Shown: positions 20,113 to 29,230, numbered from the stretch's first letter. The stretch is DNA of 58,008 nt from Gottfriedia acidiceleris (GCF_004138285.1 NZ_SCFN01000022.1:1-58008); one strand, 5' to 3'. Numbers and translations are program-made. The notes: generated by a model not told the origin, from the letters alone.

Positions 20113-20865
20113 TTATATTCCCTCCTTTACAACAGCTTTACCACGATAATTATCTATAAATTGTTCAACAAAAGGATTGACTGGCTTATTTAAAATTTCG
20201 TCCTTCGTACCTACTTGAACTAGTTCACCATCGTGCATGATCCCAATACGGTCTCCCAAATAAAATGCCTCGTCTAAGTCATGAGTAACGAAAAGGATCG
20301 TTTTATTAATCTTTGTTTTTAATTGCTTCAGATCCTTTTGTAATTGTAATCTTGTAATCGGATCTAATGCACTGAATGGTTCGTCCATTAATAACAGGTT
20401 TGGATCCCCTGCTAAAGCCCTCGCTACACCTACCCGCTGTTGTTGACCCCCAGATAACTCTGAAACTGGTCTTTTACTAAATTCCAAAGGATTTAATTTT
20501 ACTAATTCTAATAATTCTCGAGTGCGCTCTTTTATTTGTGCTTTGCTCCATTTTTTTAATTCCGGTACGATTGAAATATTTTCTTCAACATTCAAATGGG
20601 GAAATAGTGCAATTTGTTGAAGTACATATCCAAACTCTCTCCTCAGCTTATGTTCATCATAATCTTTAATGTTTTTTTCATTATAAAAAAGTTCACCGTC
20701 AGTTGGTTTAATTAACCTATTTATTAATTTAATTGTTGTTGTTTTTCCACAGCCACTTGGGCCAATTAAAACAAAACATTCACCTGTTTGAATTGAAAAA
20801 GATAAATCCTGAACTGCACTTTTTCCATTTGAAAACCTAAAAGATATATCTTGAAATTGGATCAT
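20113..20865 (-). CDS. OpuF/OpuC-type ABC transporter ATP-binding protein
   Basis: A 250-aa ATPase that would power the adjacent permease-binding protein fusion. Walker A GPSGCGKTT, signature SELSGGQQQRVGVARAL, Walker B LLLMDEPFSALDP and the switch histidine in FVTHDLDEA are all present. The C-terminal CBS domains found in OpuCA are absent, since the protein ends soon after the ATPase domain (QFIDNYRGK). GGGAGG precedes the ATG. The gap to the permease gene is one base. Confidence 0.9.
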   Translation of the reverse strand: MIQFQDISFRFSNGKSAVQDLSFSIQTGECFVLIGPSGCGKTTTIKLINRLIKPTDGELFYNEKNIKDYDEHKLRREFGYVLQQIALFPHLNVEENISIVPELKKWSKAQIKERTRELLELVKLNPLEFSKRPVSELSGGQQQRVGVARALAGDPNLLLMDEPFSALDPITRLQLQKDLKQLKTKINKTILFVTHDLDEAFYLGDRIGIMHDGELVQVGTKDEILNKPVNPFVEQFIDNYRGKAVVKEGI

Positions 20866-20977
20866 TCTAGTCCTCCCTTAAAAAAGCCTATAAGTATATA
20901 TAGTTAGAGGACAAGTTTTCTTATGCTTTAAGTAATAAAAATTAGGACAAAAGAAATTTTTTTTCATCATTTATGAA

Positions 20978-20992
20978 AATTTTAAGAATTTT
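20978..20992. promoter_or_regulatory. weak CodY-like box upstream of brnQ
   Basis: AATTTTAAGAATTTT matches 12 of 15 consensus positions, about 86 bases before the brnQ start. BrnQ genes are often CodY-regulated, but the match is modest in so AT-rich a gap. Confidence 0.3.
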
Positions 20993-21077
20993 AAAAGATT
21001 TTGTAGTAAATAGAGTTATTTTTTGGTAAAATGAGAAAATCATTTTTTAAAATGCAACTATGATTGAGGTGAATTGT

Positions 21078-22412
21078 TTGAATACTTTAACAAAAAAAGA
21101 AATTATGTTTATTGGATTTATGTTATTTTCGATGTTATTCGGTGCTGGTAATTTAATTTTCCCAGCATACATAGGACAAGCAGCCGGAGAGAATGTATGG
21201 GAAGCAATTATTGGATTTATTATTTCGGATGCAGGAATTGCGATTTTAGCATTTATTGCAATAGCAAAATCCGGTAATTTTGATACGCTAGTTAAGAGAG
21301 TACATCCTATTTTTGCACTTCTCTTCCCAATGGCAATTTACTTGTCAATCGGACCTGGACTTGCTATTCCACGAGCTAGTAGTCTGGCATATGAAATGGG
21401 TGTTAAACCATTTTTGTCTGAAAGTCTGGCTGTTTCTCCAATTGGGCTATTAGTTTATACGATTGTGTTTTTTAGTATCGTTTATTGGTTTGCTAAATCA
21501 CCTTCAAAATTAGTTGACAGATTCGGTAAAATTTTAACTCCAGCTTTACTAATCCTAATTTTAATAGTTTTTATCAAAGCAATGTTTACAGACTTATCTA
21601 GTTTTAAGGATGCATCCTTAACATACAAATCTAATCCTGTCTCACAAGGAATTTTAGATGGCTATCAAACAATGGATGGGATTTGTGCATTAATCTACGG
21701 GATTGTTTTCATAAATATTTTTCAAAGATTAAACGTTACAAATCAAAAATTACAAATTAAGTATTTAATTATTTTCGGTTTAATTTGTGCATTATTATTA
21801 TCGATGACTTATTTTATTATTGGCTATTTAGGTGCTTCAGCAACGATTACTGGACATATAGACAATGGAGCAATCGTCTTAACGACAGTCATGAATCAAT
21901 TATTTGGAAATGGTGGAACGATTGTTTTAGGACTTATTTTTACACTTGCCTGTTTAAGTGTTTGTATTGGTTTAATCACATCATGTTCTCAATATTTTAA
22001 TAGTATTTTCCCTAAACTAACTTATAAAAAATGGGCAATCTTATTATGTTTCATAAGTGGCTTCGTAGCAAATTTAGGACTTACACAAATTTTAAAAGTA
22101 TCCGTTCCAATATTAGGTCTTTTATATCCAATGGCAATTGCACTGATTGTACTAGCACTTTTAAACGATCAATTACCATTTAAAGGTAGACCTGTTTATT
22201 TAATAACAATTTTGTTTGTTGGAATTTATAGCTTAATCGAGATTATCAATTCATCATTTTTAAATAACGGACTAAATGAATTATTATCGATTATTCCAAT
22301 GCAAAATAAAGGATTCGGTTGGGTAATACCTGGTTTAATCGGCTTTGTAATTGGATGTATTATGGAGAAGTTTTTCGTTAAAGAATATACCGAAGTAAAG
22401 AACGCAGCTTAA
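21078..22412 (+). CDS. brnQ: branched-chain amino acid transport carrier (LIVCS family)
   Basis: A 444-aa sodium-coupled carrier for leucine, isoleucine and valine with about 12 membrane segments. The family N-terminus MFIGFMLFSMLFGAGNLIFP and the motif YLSIGPGLAIPRASSLAYE are diagnostic. I chose TTG at 21078 because GAGGTG lies 6 bases before it; the in-frame ATG at 21060 would place the site inside the gene. It is near the BCAA synthesis locus and has a weak CodY-like box upstream, so import and synthesis may share a regulator. A bidirectional terminator follows. Confidence 0.93.
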   Translation: MNTLTKKEIMFIGFMLFSMLFGAGNLIFPAYIGQAAGENVWEAIIGFIISDAGIAILAFIAIAKSGNFDTLVKRVHPIFALLFPMAIYLSIGPGLAIPRASSLAYEMGVKPFLSESLAVSPIGLLVYTIVFFSIVYWFAKSPSKLVDRFGKILTPALLILILIVFIKAMFTDLSSFKDASLTYKSNPVSQGILDGYQTMDGICALIYGIVFINIFQRLNVTNQKLQIKYLIIFGLICALLLSMTYFIIGYLGASATITGHIDNGAIVLTTVMNQLFGNGGTIVLGLIFTLACLSVCIGLITSCSQYFNSIFPKLTYKKWAILLCFISGFVANLGLTQILKVSVPILGLLYPMAIALIVLALLNDQLPFKGRPVYLITILFVGIYSLIEIINSSFLNNGLNELLSIIPMQNKGFGWVIPGLIGFVIGCIMEKFFVKEYTEVKNAA

Positions 22413-22430
22413 TTTAATTTTCAAAAAATA

Positions 22431-22475
22431 AAGAGCGGCTCATTAGTCTAAGCACTTCTTGAGATCGCTCTTTTT
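22431..22475. terminator. bidirectional terminator between brnQ and the FMN oxidase
   Basis: AAAGAGCG and CGCTCTTT pair, with inner CTCA/TTGAG pairing, A-run on one side and T-run on the other. It serves the two convergent genes. Confidence 0.8.
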
Positions 22476-22480
22476 AATTT

Positions 22481-23653
22481 TTAAAAATGTTTACTAAGGT
22501 TTTCTTTCACTAATAAAGATGGCTTTAATTCACTAATACTTTTTTGTCCGGATAAAGCCATCGTTAAATCAAAATCAGCTAAAATATTTTTCATTACTTG
22601 GACTACCCCGTTTTTACCAGCAAGAGCTAGGCCATACATATACGGTCGACCAATTAATACTGCATCAGCACCGATTGCTAATGCTTTATATACATCTGAT
22701 CCACTTCTAATGCCACTATCCATTAAAATTGGTAATCTGCCTTTTAATTCACTACAAATACTCTCTAATGCATCTAAAGTACTAATTGTTCCATCAACCT
22801 GTCTACCACCATGATTCGAAACGATGATGCCATCCATATCATATTCAAGCGCAAGCATCGCATCGTCCTTATGTAAAATTCCCTTTAATAAAATTGGTAA
22901 TTTAGTTTGATCTCGCAAAAATGCTAAATCTTCCCACGTTAATGCAGGATTGCCAAAGAGTCTTGTCCATAATAGAATTGCTGACTGTGGATCCTCTTCA
23001 GGTGAATTATTTAATCTTGAACGGAACACAGGATCCTCTAAATAGTTACCAATGCCTTGCCCTTGTAAAAATGGTAAATATGCATTTTCAATATCTTTTT
23101 CTCTCCAGCCCATAATCGAAGTATCAAGCGTAATAACAATCGCTTCGTAACCATTTGCTTCAGCACGTTTAATCATACTTGCTGCTATTTCCATATCACT
23201 ACTACAATATAATTGATACCATTTAGGTGAATCTCCTAAAACACTTGAAACCTTTTCTAATGAGTAAGTTGATGCAGTACTAGTTATGTATGGAATATTC
23301 AATTCCGCTGCTGCTCTAGCAGCTTCAAGTTCCCCTTCTGGATGTGCAATCGACTGAACACCAATTGGAGCAAATAAAACTGGCGAGTTATATGTTTTAC
23401 CAAATAAATTTATACTAATATCACGCTCAGCTACATTACGTAACATTCGCGGTACAATTTTCCACTTATCAAATGCTAATCGATTTTCATTCATCGAGCG
23501 CTCACTACCAGCGCCCCCTGCTATATAATAATAAGGTCCTTCCTCTAATTGATCTTGTGCTAACTTTTCTAAATCCTCAAATCTAACAGGAATCTCACTT
23601 TTTTTCCCACTACTATACACTTGCAATTGAATATAATTTCCGAAATTCTTCAT
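22481..23653 (-). CDS. FMN-dependent alpha-hydroxy-acid oxidase (lactate 2-monooxygenase-like)
   Basis: A 390-aa TIM-barrel flavoenzyme. Family motifs are PVLFAPIGVQSIAHPEGE, the catalytic-His region VSNHGGRQVDG, LPILMDSGIRSGSDVYKALAIGAD and IGRPYMYGLA. The subgroup features (LPFLQGQGIGNYLEDPVF insertion) suggest lactate 2-monooxygenase or a close lactate oxidase, oxidising L-lactate or a related hydroxy acid. I chose ATG at 23653; the site AAGGA is about 10 bases upstream, while an in-frame GTG three codons earlier overlaps it. A perfect cre consensus lies 24 bases upstream, implying glucose repression. Confidence 0.87.
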   Translation of the reverse strand: MKNFGNYIQLQVYSSGKKSEIPVRFEDLEKLAQDQLEEGPYYYIAGGAGSERSMNENRLAFDKWKIVPRMLRNVAERDISINLFGKTYNSPVLFAPIGVQSIAHPEGELEAARAAAELNIPYITSTASTYSLEKVSSVLGDSPKWYQLYCSSDMEIAASMIKRAEANGYEAIVITLDTSIMGWREKDIENAYLPFLQGQGIGNYLEDPVFRSRLNNSPEEDPQSAILLWTRLFGNPALTWEDLAFLRDQTKLPILLKGILHKDDAMLALEYDMDGIIVSNHGGRQVDGTISTLDALESICSELKGRLPILMDSGIRSGSDVYKALAIGADAVLIGRPYMYGLALAGKNGVVQVMKNILADFDLTMALSGQKSISELKPSLLVKENLSKHF

Positions 23654-23676
23654 TCGAAACACATCCTTAAAAAGTT

Positions 23677-23690
23677 TGTAACCGTTTACA
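23677..23690. promoter_or_regulatory. cre (CcpA) site
   Basis: TGTAACCGTTTACA fits the consensus TGWNANCGNTNWCA at every position and is a near-palindrome. It lies 24 bases before the lactate-oxidase-like gene. Confidence 0.75.
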
Positions 23691-24050
23691 TATTCTAATT
23701 CGATTCAAATATCTCCTTTAATTTTCTTAATAAATCATTCGACATTTTGAATATTTATAAGATTTCCTATCTCGTTTAGCACTTACTTTTATATTAAAAA
23801 TTTTTATTTGAATAATATTACTCTATTAATATTGTTCTTATAAGGAATGAATTTTCTTACTCTTTATGGATTAAATATGTTCTTAAATACTGTAATAGAG
23901 TGTACAAATAAGTAAGATACCCTTTTTAATTTTAATGGTTGATTTAAAGAATGGAAAATCGACTTTTTAAACAATTTGATTGAATGATTATTTATATTAA
24001 TTTAAGAGATTAAATAAAAGTTAATACCTTTTGCCCTTATTACAATAAAG
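23691..24050. other. divergent promoter gap, nothing else seen
   Basis: AT-rich gap between the divergent FMN-oxidase and guanine-deaminase genes. I see no ORF, hairpin or repeat that I can support apart from the cre site at its left end. Confidence 0.5.
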
Positions 24051-24061
24051 GTGGTGTTAGT

Positions 24062-24538
24062 TTGAATCACTCTGATTGGATTAAATTAAGTGTAAGACTT
24101 GCTTACGAAAACTTATTAAATAAGAATGGCGGGCCTTTTGGAGCAGTTATTGTCAAAGATGGAAAAGTAATTGGTGCCGGAGTAAATGGTGTCACAACTT
24201 TAAATGATCCAACTGCACATGCAGAGGTCCAAGCAATTCGAAACGCATGTCAAAATTTAGGTACATATTTATTAAAGGATGCTGTCTTATATACTAGCTG
24301 TGAACCATGCCCGATGTGTCTAAGTGCCGCCTATTGGTCTAGAATTTCAAAAATATATTATTTTTATACAAAAGATGATGCTGCAAAAATTGGATTTGAT
24401 GATGCACATATTTATAATGAACTTTCATTGCCATATGAAGATCGAACGATACCTAGTGAACAAATTATGATTAAAGTCAAAGATATTGAAAACCCTTTCA
24501 TTGTTTGGTCAAAAGAAGAAAACCATGTACATTATTAA
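24062..24538 (+). CDS. guaD: guanine deaminase (nucleoside deaminase family)
   Basis: A 158-aa zinc deaminase of the cytidine-deaminase fold, similar in length and sequence to B. subtilis GuaD, which turns guanine into xanthine for purine salvage. Zinc and catalytic residues are visible: His53 and Glu55 in TAHAEVQAIRNAC, Cys83 and Cys86 in TSCEPCPMC. The C-terminal DAAKIGFDDAHIYNEL matches the GuaD subgroup rather than tRNA adenosine deaminase. TTG start with AAAGGTGG 8 bases upstream. A strong terminator follows. Confidence 0.9.
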   Translation: MNHSDWIKLSVRLAYENLLNKNGGPFGAVIVKDGKVIGAGVNGVTTLNDPTAHAEVQAIRNACQNLGTYLLKDAVLYTSCEPCPMCLSAAYWSRISKIYYFYTKDDAAKIGFDDAHIYNELSLPYEDRTIPSEQIMIKVKDIENPFIVWSKEENHVHY

Positions 24539-24544
24539 TCAGTA

Positions 24545-24587
24545 TAAAAAAGGTTGCTCATTACTAAATAATGGGCAACCTTTTTTT
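24545..24587. terminator. terminator after guaD
   Basis: AAAAAAGGTTGCTCATT pairs with AATGGGCAACCTTTTTTT around an 8-base loop; A and T runs suit both convergent genes. Confidence 0.85.
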
Positions 24588-24605
24588 AATTTTGTTTTAT
24601 AAATA

Positions 24606-25064
24606 TTAATCTTTTAACTCATGATCTTGTTCTGACTCTACAATTTCCACTAAATTTGATAAACCATCTTTTTCATTATTATTTTCTTTCCAAATTTTAT
24701 ACTTTTCAATATCTTTGTTAATTTGTTTAAATGTATACGCTAAAATCGTTGCATCATCTAAAAAGCCTAAACCGACTATAAAATCTGGTATTGCGTCGAT
24801 TGGACTAACAAAATAAATTAATGCTCCGATTACTGTCAAAATTGATTTTGTGGAAATATCTCTATAACTGCCATTAATATATGATTTAAATAGATCTATA
24901 AATAAATTTACTTTTTCCCAAGCTTCACCTAACGCACCTTTTTTATCTGGTGCCAGCTTAGCTGCTTTTTTCAATAAATTCGTTGATTTTTCTTTATTTC
25001 CTAAATAGGAAGAAGCTTTCTTTAAATACTTTTTAAAAAACTTATTTTCATTTAACTCAGACAT
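24606..25064 (-). CDS. DUF1232 / YkvA-family membrane-associated protein
   Basis: A 152-aa protein with the DUF1232 core in the middle: LTVIGALIYFVSPIDAIPDF followed by IVGLGFLDDATILAYTFKQI. The hydrophobic stretches are consistent with one or two membrane-associated helices. The flanks are lysine-rich and charged. The function of the family is not established. GGGAGG lies before the ATG. It converges with guaD and follows a perfectly palindromic terminator region of the next gene, so it is likely a single-gene unit. Confidence 0.8.
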   Translation of the reverse strand: MSELNENKFFKKYLKKASSYLGNKEKSTNLLKKAAKLAPDKKGALGEAWEKVNLFIDLFKSYINGSYRDISTKSILTVIGALIYFVSPIDAIPDFIVGLGFLDDATILAYTFKQINKDIEKYKIWKENNNEKDGLSNLVEIVESEQDHELKD

Positions 25065-25121
25065 TTTTTCTCCTCCCTTTTTTATAGTTTAACAAATATG
25101 AAAACAAGATGAAAGTACGAA

Positions 25122-25149
25122 AAACCACTAATCAATTGATTAGTGGTTT
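25122..25149 (-). terminator. 28-bp perfect palindromic terminator after the ABC-F gene
   Basis: AAACCACTAATCAA followed by its exact reverse complement TTGATTAGTGGTTT. On the minus strand it runs into a short T-run. Confidence 0.75.
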
Positions 25150-25201
25150 CATTCCTTTCACAAATATTTGCTTTCATCGTGAAAGGCCTGTATATATGGA
25201 A

Positions 25202-26824
25202 TTACTTTTTATATAATTCTTCTACTTGCTTTTGTAAATCCTTGTTCTCTAAGAACTCATCATAAGTACACTCTTTATCAACTAAACCGTTTGGTGTCAC
25301 TTCAATGATACGGTTTGCAATTGTTTGAATGAACTGATGGTCATGAGATGTAAATAATGCAGTACCTTTGAAGGCGATTAACCCATTATTTAATGCCGTA
25401 ATTGACTCTAAGTCTAAGTGGTTAGTAGGGTCATCTAATACTAATACGTTTGCTCCACTTAACATCATTTTTGAAAGCATACAGCGAACTTTTTCTCCCC
25501 CAGAAAGAACAGAAGCTTTTTTCATTACTTCCTCTCCTGAGAATAGCATACGACCTAAGAAACCACGTAGGAAGCTTTCAGACTCATCTTGTGGAGAGAA
25601 CTGACGTAACCATTCGATTAAGTTCATATCACTTTTTTCAAAGAACTCAGAGTTATCTTTAGGGAAAAATGCTTGAGAAGTTGTTACACCCCATTTAAAT
25701 GAACCAGTATCTGGCTCCATTTCACCCATTAAAATTTTAAATAAAGTTGAAATTGCAACGTCATTTTTACCAACAAACGCAATTTTATCGCCTTTGTTTA
25801 CAGTAAAACGTACATTATCTAGTACTTTTTCACCATCGATTGTTTTTGTAATTCCTTCTACAGTTAATAAATCATTTCCAACTTCCCTCTCCGGCGTAAA
25901 TCCAACGAATGGATAACGACGAGAAGATGGTCTAATATCATCAAGCGTAATTTTATCTAAAAGTTTTTTACGTGAAGTAGCTTGTTTTGCTTTTGAAGCA
26001 TTTGAGCTAAATCGAGCAATAAATCCTTGTAGTTCTTTAATTTTCTCTTCTTTTTTCTTATTAGCATCAGACATTAATTTTTGAGCTAATTGACTTGATT
26101 CATACCAGAAATCATAGTTACCAACATAAAGTTGAATTTTACCAAAATCTAAATCAGCCATATGTGTACATACTTGATTTAAGAAGTGACGGTCATGTGA
26201 TACAACGATAACTGTGTTTTCAAAGTTAATTAAGAAGTTTTCTAACCATTGAACAGCTTTAAGATCTAAGTTGTTCGTTGGCTCATCTAGTAAAAGAATA
26301 TCTGGTTGACCAAATAGTGCTTGAGCAAGTAAAACCTTTACTTTCTCGCCTGCTTGTAATTCAGCCATTTTTTTATAATGTAAGTCTTCTGTAATGCCAA
26401 GACCTTTTAATAAAATCGCAGCTTCTGATTCTGCTTCCCAACCATTTAACTCTGCAAACTCACCTTCAAGTTCTGCAGCTTTCATGCCATCTTCTTCAGT
26501 GAAATCTTCCTTCATGTAGATTGCATCTTTTTCTTTCATTACTTCGTATAGACGAGTATGACCCATAATAACTGTTTGAAGAACTTCAAACTCTTCATAT
26601 TCAAACTGGTTTTGTTTTAATACTGCAAGGCGCTCACCTGGCGTTACAATAACATCACCTGTAGACGGCTCGATATCACCAGATAAAATTTTAATAAAAG
26701 TAGATTTACCCGCACCATTAGCACCAATTAAACCGTAACAGTTACCTGGTGTAAATTTTATATTAACATCATCAAATAATTTTCTGTCCGCAAAACGCAA
26801 ACTAACATTAGAAACTGTAATCAT
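25202..26824 (-). CDS. ABC-F family ATPase (YkpA-like)
   Basis: A 540-aa cytosolic twin-ATPase of the ABC-F family; such proteins act on the ribosome, in translation or antibiotic protection. The length and sequence fit B. subtilis YkpA. Domain 1 has Walker A GANGAGKST (34-42), a deviating signature LQAGEKVKVLLAQAL and Walker B LLLDEPTNNLD. The linker (KKKEEKIKELQGFIARF) is charged. In domain 2 the Walker A is degenerate (VGKNDVAIST, lacking the usual GxGKST), and Walker B reads LVLDDPTNHLD with Asp where the catalytic Glu is expected. Signature 2 is intact (LSGGEKVRCML). No known resistance-type specificity can be read. Confidence 0.92.
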   Translation of the reverse strand: MITVSNVSLRFADRKLFDDVNIKFTPGNCYGLIGANGAGKSTFIKILSGDIEPSTGDVIVTPGERLAVLKQNQFEYEEFEVLQTVIMGHTRLYEVMKEKDAIYMKEDFTEEDGMKAAELEGEFAELNGWEAESEAAILLKGLGITEDLHYKKMAELQAGEKVKVLLAQALFGQPDILLLDEPTNNLDLKAVQWLENFLINFENTVIVVSHDRHFLNQVCTHMADLDFGKIQLYVGNYDFWYESSQLAQKLMSDANKKKEEKIKELQGFIARFSSNASKAKQATSRKKLLDKITLDDIRPSSRRYPFVGFTPEREVGNDLLTVEGITKTIDGEKVLDNVRFTVNKGDKIAFVGKNDVAISTLFKILMGEMEPDTGSFKWGVTTSQAFFPKDNSEFFEKSDMNLIEWLRQFSPQDESESFLRGFLGRMLFSGEEVMKKASVLSGGEKVRCMLSKMMLSGANVLVLDDPTNHLDLESITALNNGLIAFKGTALFTSHDHQFIQTIANRIIEVTPNGLVDKECTYDEFLENKDLQKQVEELYKK

Positions 26825-26948
26825 TTTAATTTTATTCCTCCAACTCTTTTGCTCTACTCTTTACAATACCATATTTTAAAAGGAAATTAAATTTTTTCTA
26901 AAATAAATTCAAAAACAATCACCAAATTTTGTAAAAAAACAGCATAAT

Positions 26949-27587
26949 TTAGTTTTTCATTTCCTTTTTAAAGGCAATATATGAGTATATAGTTGGAAAT
27001 CCAACTAATAATATAATCAATGGAATGACAATTATTCTCTTGTCACTCACTGGTATAAAATAAAGCAGTAAGAAACATAAACCAATAATCATAAATAATC
27101 TTCCACTTACGCGATGTGTTTTTTTCCAAACATTTTCGTTACTTAATGACCATGGTGTACGGACGCCAATAAAATAATTCGAACGAACATGAGGCATATA
27201 ATTTCCAAGAAACATAAACAAAAGGCCAATAAAGAGAAAACTCATCGAGCCGATGTGAACGTTATAACCTAATCCATAAAATAAAACACTCATATTAATT
27301 AAAAAGAAAACAAATAAAATCCCTGTTGCCATAAAATATAAGCTTCTTTGGAATAACTTATAATTCTCTTTTCTTGGATCAATCTTCGGAGTTACAATTG
27401 GCAATAAATAAACGAAAAGCATGATTGCATGTAGCTCGATAAACGTTTGCATTTTTGAATCGTAATTATTAACATGACCTGAAAAATCCCAGTGGACAGG
27501 TAGTTGACTTGGTAAATCATGAAAGTTAATCATCCATAATACAAGTGAACAAATTAATAGTAAAATTGCAATGATATGCTTCTTCAA
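26949..27587 (-). CDS. sdpI: SdpI-family immunity/membrane protein
   Basis: A 212-aa membrane protein with about six segments. The N-terminal DUF1648 part contains LPSQLPVHWDFSGHVNNY, and the SdpI domain contains IGVRTPWSLSNENVWKKTHR, both diagnostic. In B. subtilis SdpI protects against the SdpC cannibalism toxin and sequesters the repressor SdpR. The partner regulator gene lies 13 bases upstream, as in the known sdpRI operon. No sdpABC toxin genes are in the window. TTG start with GAGGTGA 6 bases upstream. Confidence 0.87.
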   Translation of the reverse strand: MKKHIIAILLLICSLVLWMINFHDLPSQLPVHWDFSGHVNNYDSKMQTFIELHAIMLFVYLLPIVTPKIDPRKENYKLFQRSLYFMATGILFVFFLINMSVLFYGLGYNVHIGSMSFLFIGLLFMFLGNYMPHVRSNYFIGVRTPWSLSNENVWKKTHRVSGRLFMIIGLCFLLLYFIPVSDKRIIVIPLIILLVGFPTIYSYIAFKKEMKN

Positions 27588-27600
27588 AATAAGTCACCTC

Positions 27601-27861
27601 TCAATTATTTTCTTTAAAACTATATGCCCAACTAATAATTTCTTGGAAAACCGTCATATTTAGAGAATAAATAATAAATTGACCCTTCTTTTCATCTTGA
27701 ATTAACTGAGCTGACTTTAATATTTTAAGATGCTGCGAAATACTAGGTTTTGACATATCAAATTGTTCTGAGATTTCTCCAGCAGTTAAATCCTTCTCTT
27801 TTAATAAATCTAAAATTTTCCTTCGAGTTGGATCCGATAATGCTTTAAATAGTTCATTCAC
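27601..27861 (-). CDS. sdpR: ArsR-family autorepressor (SdpR-like)
   Basis: An 86-aa winged-helix regulator. The HTH core is DLTAGEISEQFDMSKPSISQ followed by HLKILKSAQLI, typical of SdpR rather than metal-sensing ArsR; no metal-binding cysteines are present. GTG start with GAGGTG 6 bases upstream. A 30-bp perfect palindrome at 27879-27908, just upstream, is the obvious operator. By analogy with B. subtilis it would repress its own operon until SdpI captures it at the membrane. Confidence 0.88.
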   Translation of the reverse strand: MNELFKALSDPTRRKILDLLKEKDLTAGEISEQFDMSKPSISQHLKILKSAQLIQDEKKGQFIIYSLNMTVFQEIISWAYSFKENN

Positions 27862-27878
27862 ATTTCACACCTCTAGAA

Positions 27879-27908
27879 TTAGTATTTAGTTAATTAACTA
27901 AATACTAA
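27879..27908. promoter_or_regulatory. 30-bp perfect palindrome, probable SdpR operator
   Basis: The half-site TTAGTATTTAGTTAA is followed directly by its exact reverse complement TTAACTAAATACTAA. It lies 18 bases before the GTG of the SdpR-like gene. Confidence 0.75.
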
Positions 27909-28033
27909 ATTCTATTGGTCTAATTGTCAATTATGCTAAGATTAGAAATAGATTATTTTATGTTTTTATTTCGTTTCTATATCATTTAAATTAAACATCA
28001 AATCTAGGAAATTAAAAGATTAGAGGTATTATC

Positions 28034-29206
28034 ATGGCAAATAAACTATATTATGAACACCCCTCATTAAAAAAATGGTTTACTAAAATTACTGAAATTA
28101 AAGAAGTTGATTCATTATTTCATATCAAACTTGAGGATTCTGCATTTTATCCTGAAGGTGGCGGGCAGCCATCAGATTTCGGTACAATTAATGGAATCGA
28201 AATTGTTGAATTAATTGAAGATGATGAAGAAGTAATCCATGTCTTAAAAGCAAGACCGGATACAACAGAAGCAACATGTGAAATAAATTGGGACCGTAGA
28301 ATTGATCATATGCAACATCATAGCGGCCAGCATTTACTTTCAGCAACAATTATTGAACTGTTCGATATACCTACAGTAAGTTTTCATTTAGGAAAAGAGA
28401 CAGTTACGATTGATTTAGATACACCTTCTCTTTCTGCTGAACAATTAAATCAAATTGAAAGAGCAGTATATGAAAAAATTCTTGAAAATATTGAAATTAA
28501 TACATACTTCGTAAATAAAGAAGAATTAAATGCACTTCAACTACGCAAATTACCAAAGGTTGAAGACAACATACGAATTGTTGAGATAGTACATACAGAC
28601 TTATCTGCTTGTTGTGGTACTCATGTAAAACAAACGGGTGAAATTGGATTAATCAAATTAATTAAAACTGAAAAAGTAAGACAAACTACTCGACTTCATT
28701 TTAAATGTGGCTATAGAGCACTAGAAGAAGTTCAAAAGACTAGTAAAACATTATCAAATATTAATCAATTATTTAATACACATACTGATCAAGTTAAGGA
28801 TAAAGTCGAATTGACGATTAACGAATTAAAAGAAGCGCAAAAAGAAATCGAGAAAATGAAAGAAACGATTTTTAACTCAATCTCTAACGAGTTACTTTTA
28901 AATGCAACAAATGATATCATTATCAAAACATTTGAAGAAGAATCAGTAAAAGACTTACAATTACTCGCAAAGGCAATTCAAGCAAAAAAACCTTCATTAC
29001 TTGTTTTTTCAAGCATAAAAGAGCAAAAATTATTGCTAATTAATCAGTTGAAAAATGATGTGCATTGTGGAGAATTAATCAAAAATTTACTAAAACAGGT
29101 TGAAGGAAAAGGAGGCGGCGGTGCTCAGCAAGCACAAGCTACTTTTGAAACTTCAATCCAATTAAACGAAGCAGAAAATACTTTAAAACGTCTTCTTCTC
29201 CTCTAA
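28034..29206 (+). CDS. alanyl-tRNA editing protein, AlaX-L type
   Basis: A 390-aa trans-editing protein that hydrolyses Ser or Gly from mischarged tRNA-Ala. Zinc and catalytic residues are visible: His96 and His100 in HHSGQH, and Cys193/His197 in SACCGTH. The entry motif FYPEGGGQPSD is at 38-48. The C-terminal half has a long charged coiled-coil (about 245-290) and a DHHA1-like domain ending in EGKGGGGAQQAQA. That layout marks the long AlaX-L form related to the AlaRS C-terminal half. ATG with AGAGGT upstream. A strong terminator follows. Confidence 0.9.
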   Translation: MANKLYYEHPSLKKWFTKITEIKEVDSLFHIKLEDSAFYPEGGGQPSDFGTINGIEIVELIEDDEEVIHVLKARPDTTEATCEINWDRRIDHMQHHSGQHLLSATIIELFDIPTVSFHLGKETVTIDLDTPSLSAEQLNQIERAVYEKILENIEINTYFVNKEELNALQLRKLPKVEDNIRIVEIVHTDLSACCGTHVKQTGEIGLIKLIKTEKVRQTTRLHFKCGYRALEEVQKTSKTLSNINQLFNTHTDQVKDKVELTINELKEAQKEIEKMKETIFNSISNELLLNATNDIIIKTFEEESVKDLQLLAKAIQAKKPSLLVFSSIKEQKLLLINQLKNDVHCGELIKNLLKQVEGKGGGGAQQAQATFETSIQLNEAENTLKRLLLL

Positions 29207-29230
29207 GGCTAACATTATATTTATATGTTC

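Noticed and set aside
25202-26824. Antibiotic-resistance ABC-F protein
   Set aside because: Sequence and length fit the housekeeping YkpA group; nothing points to a resistance-type interdomain linker.
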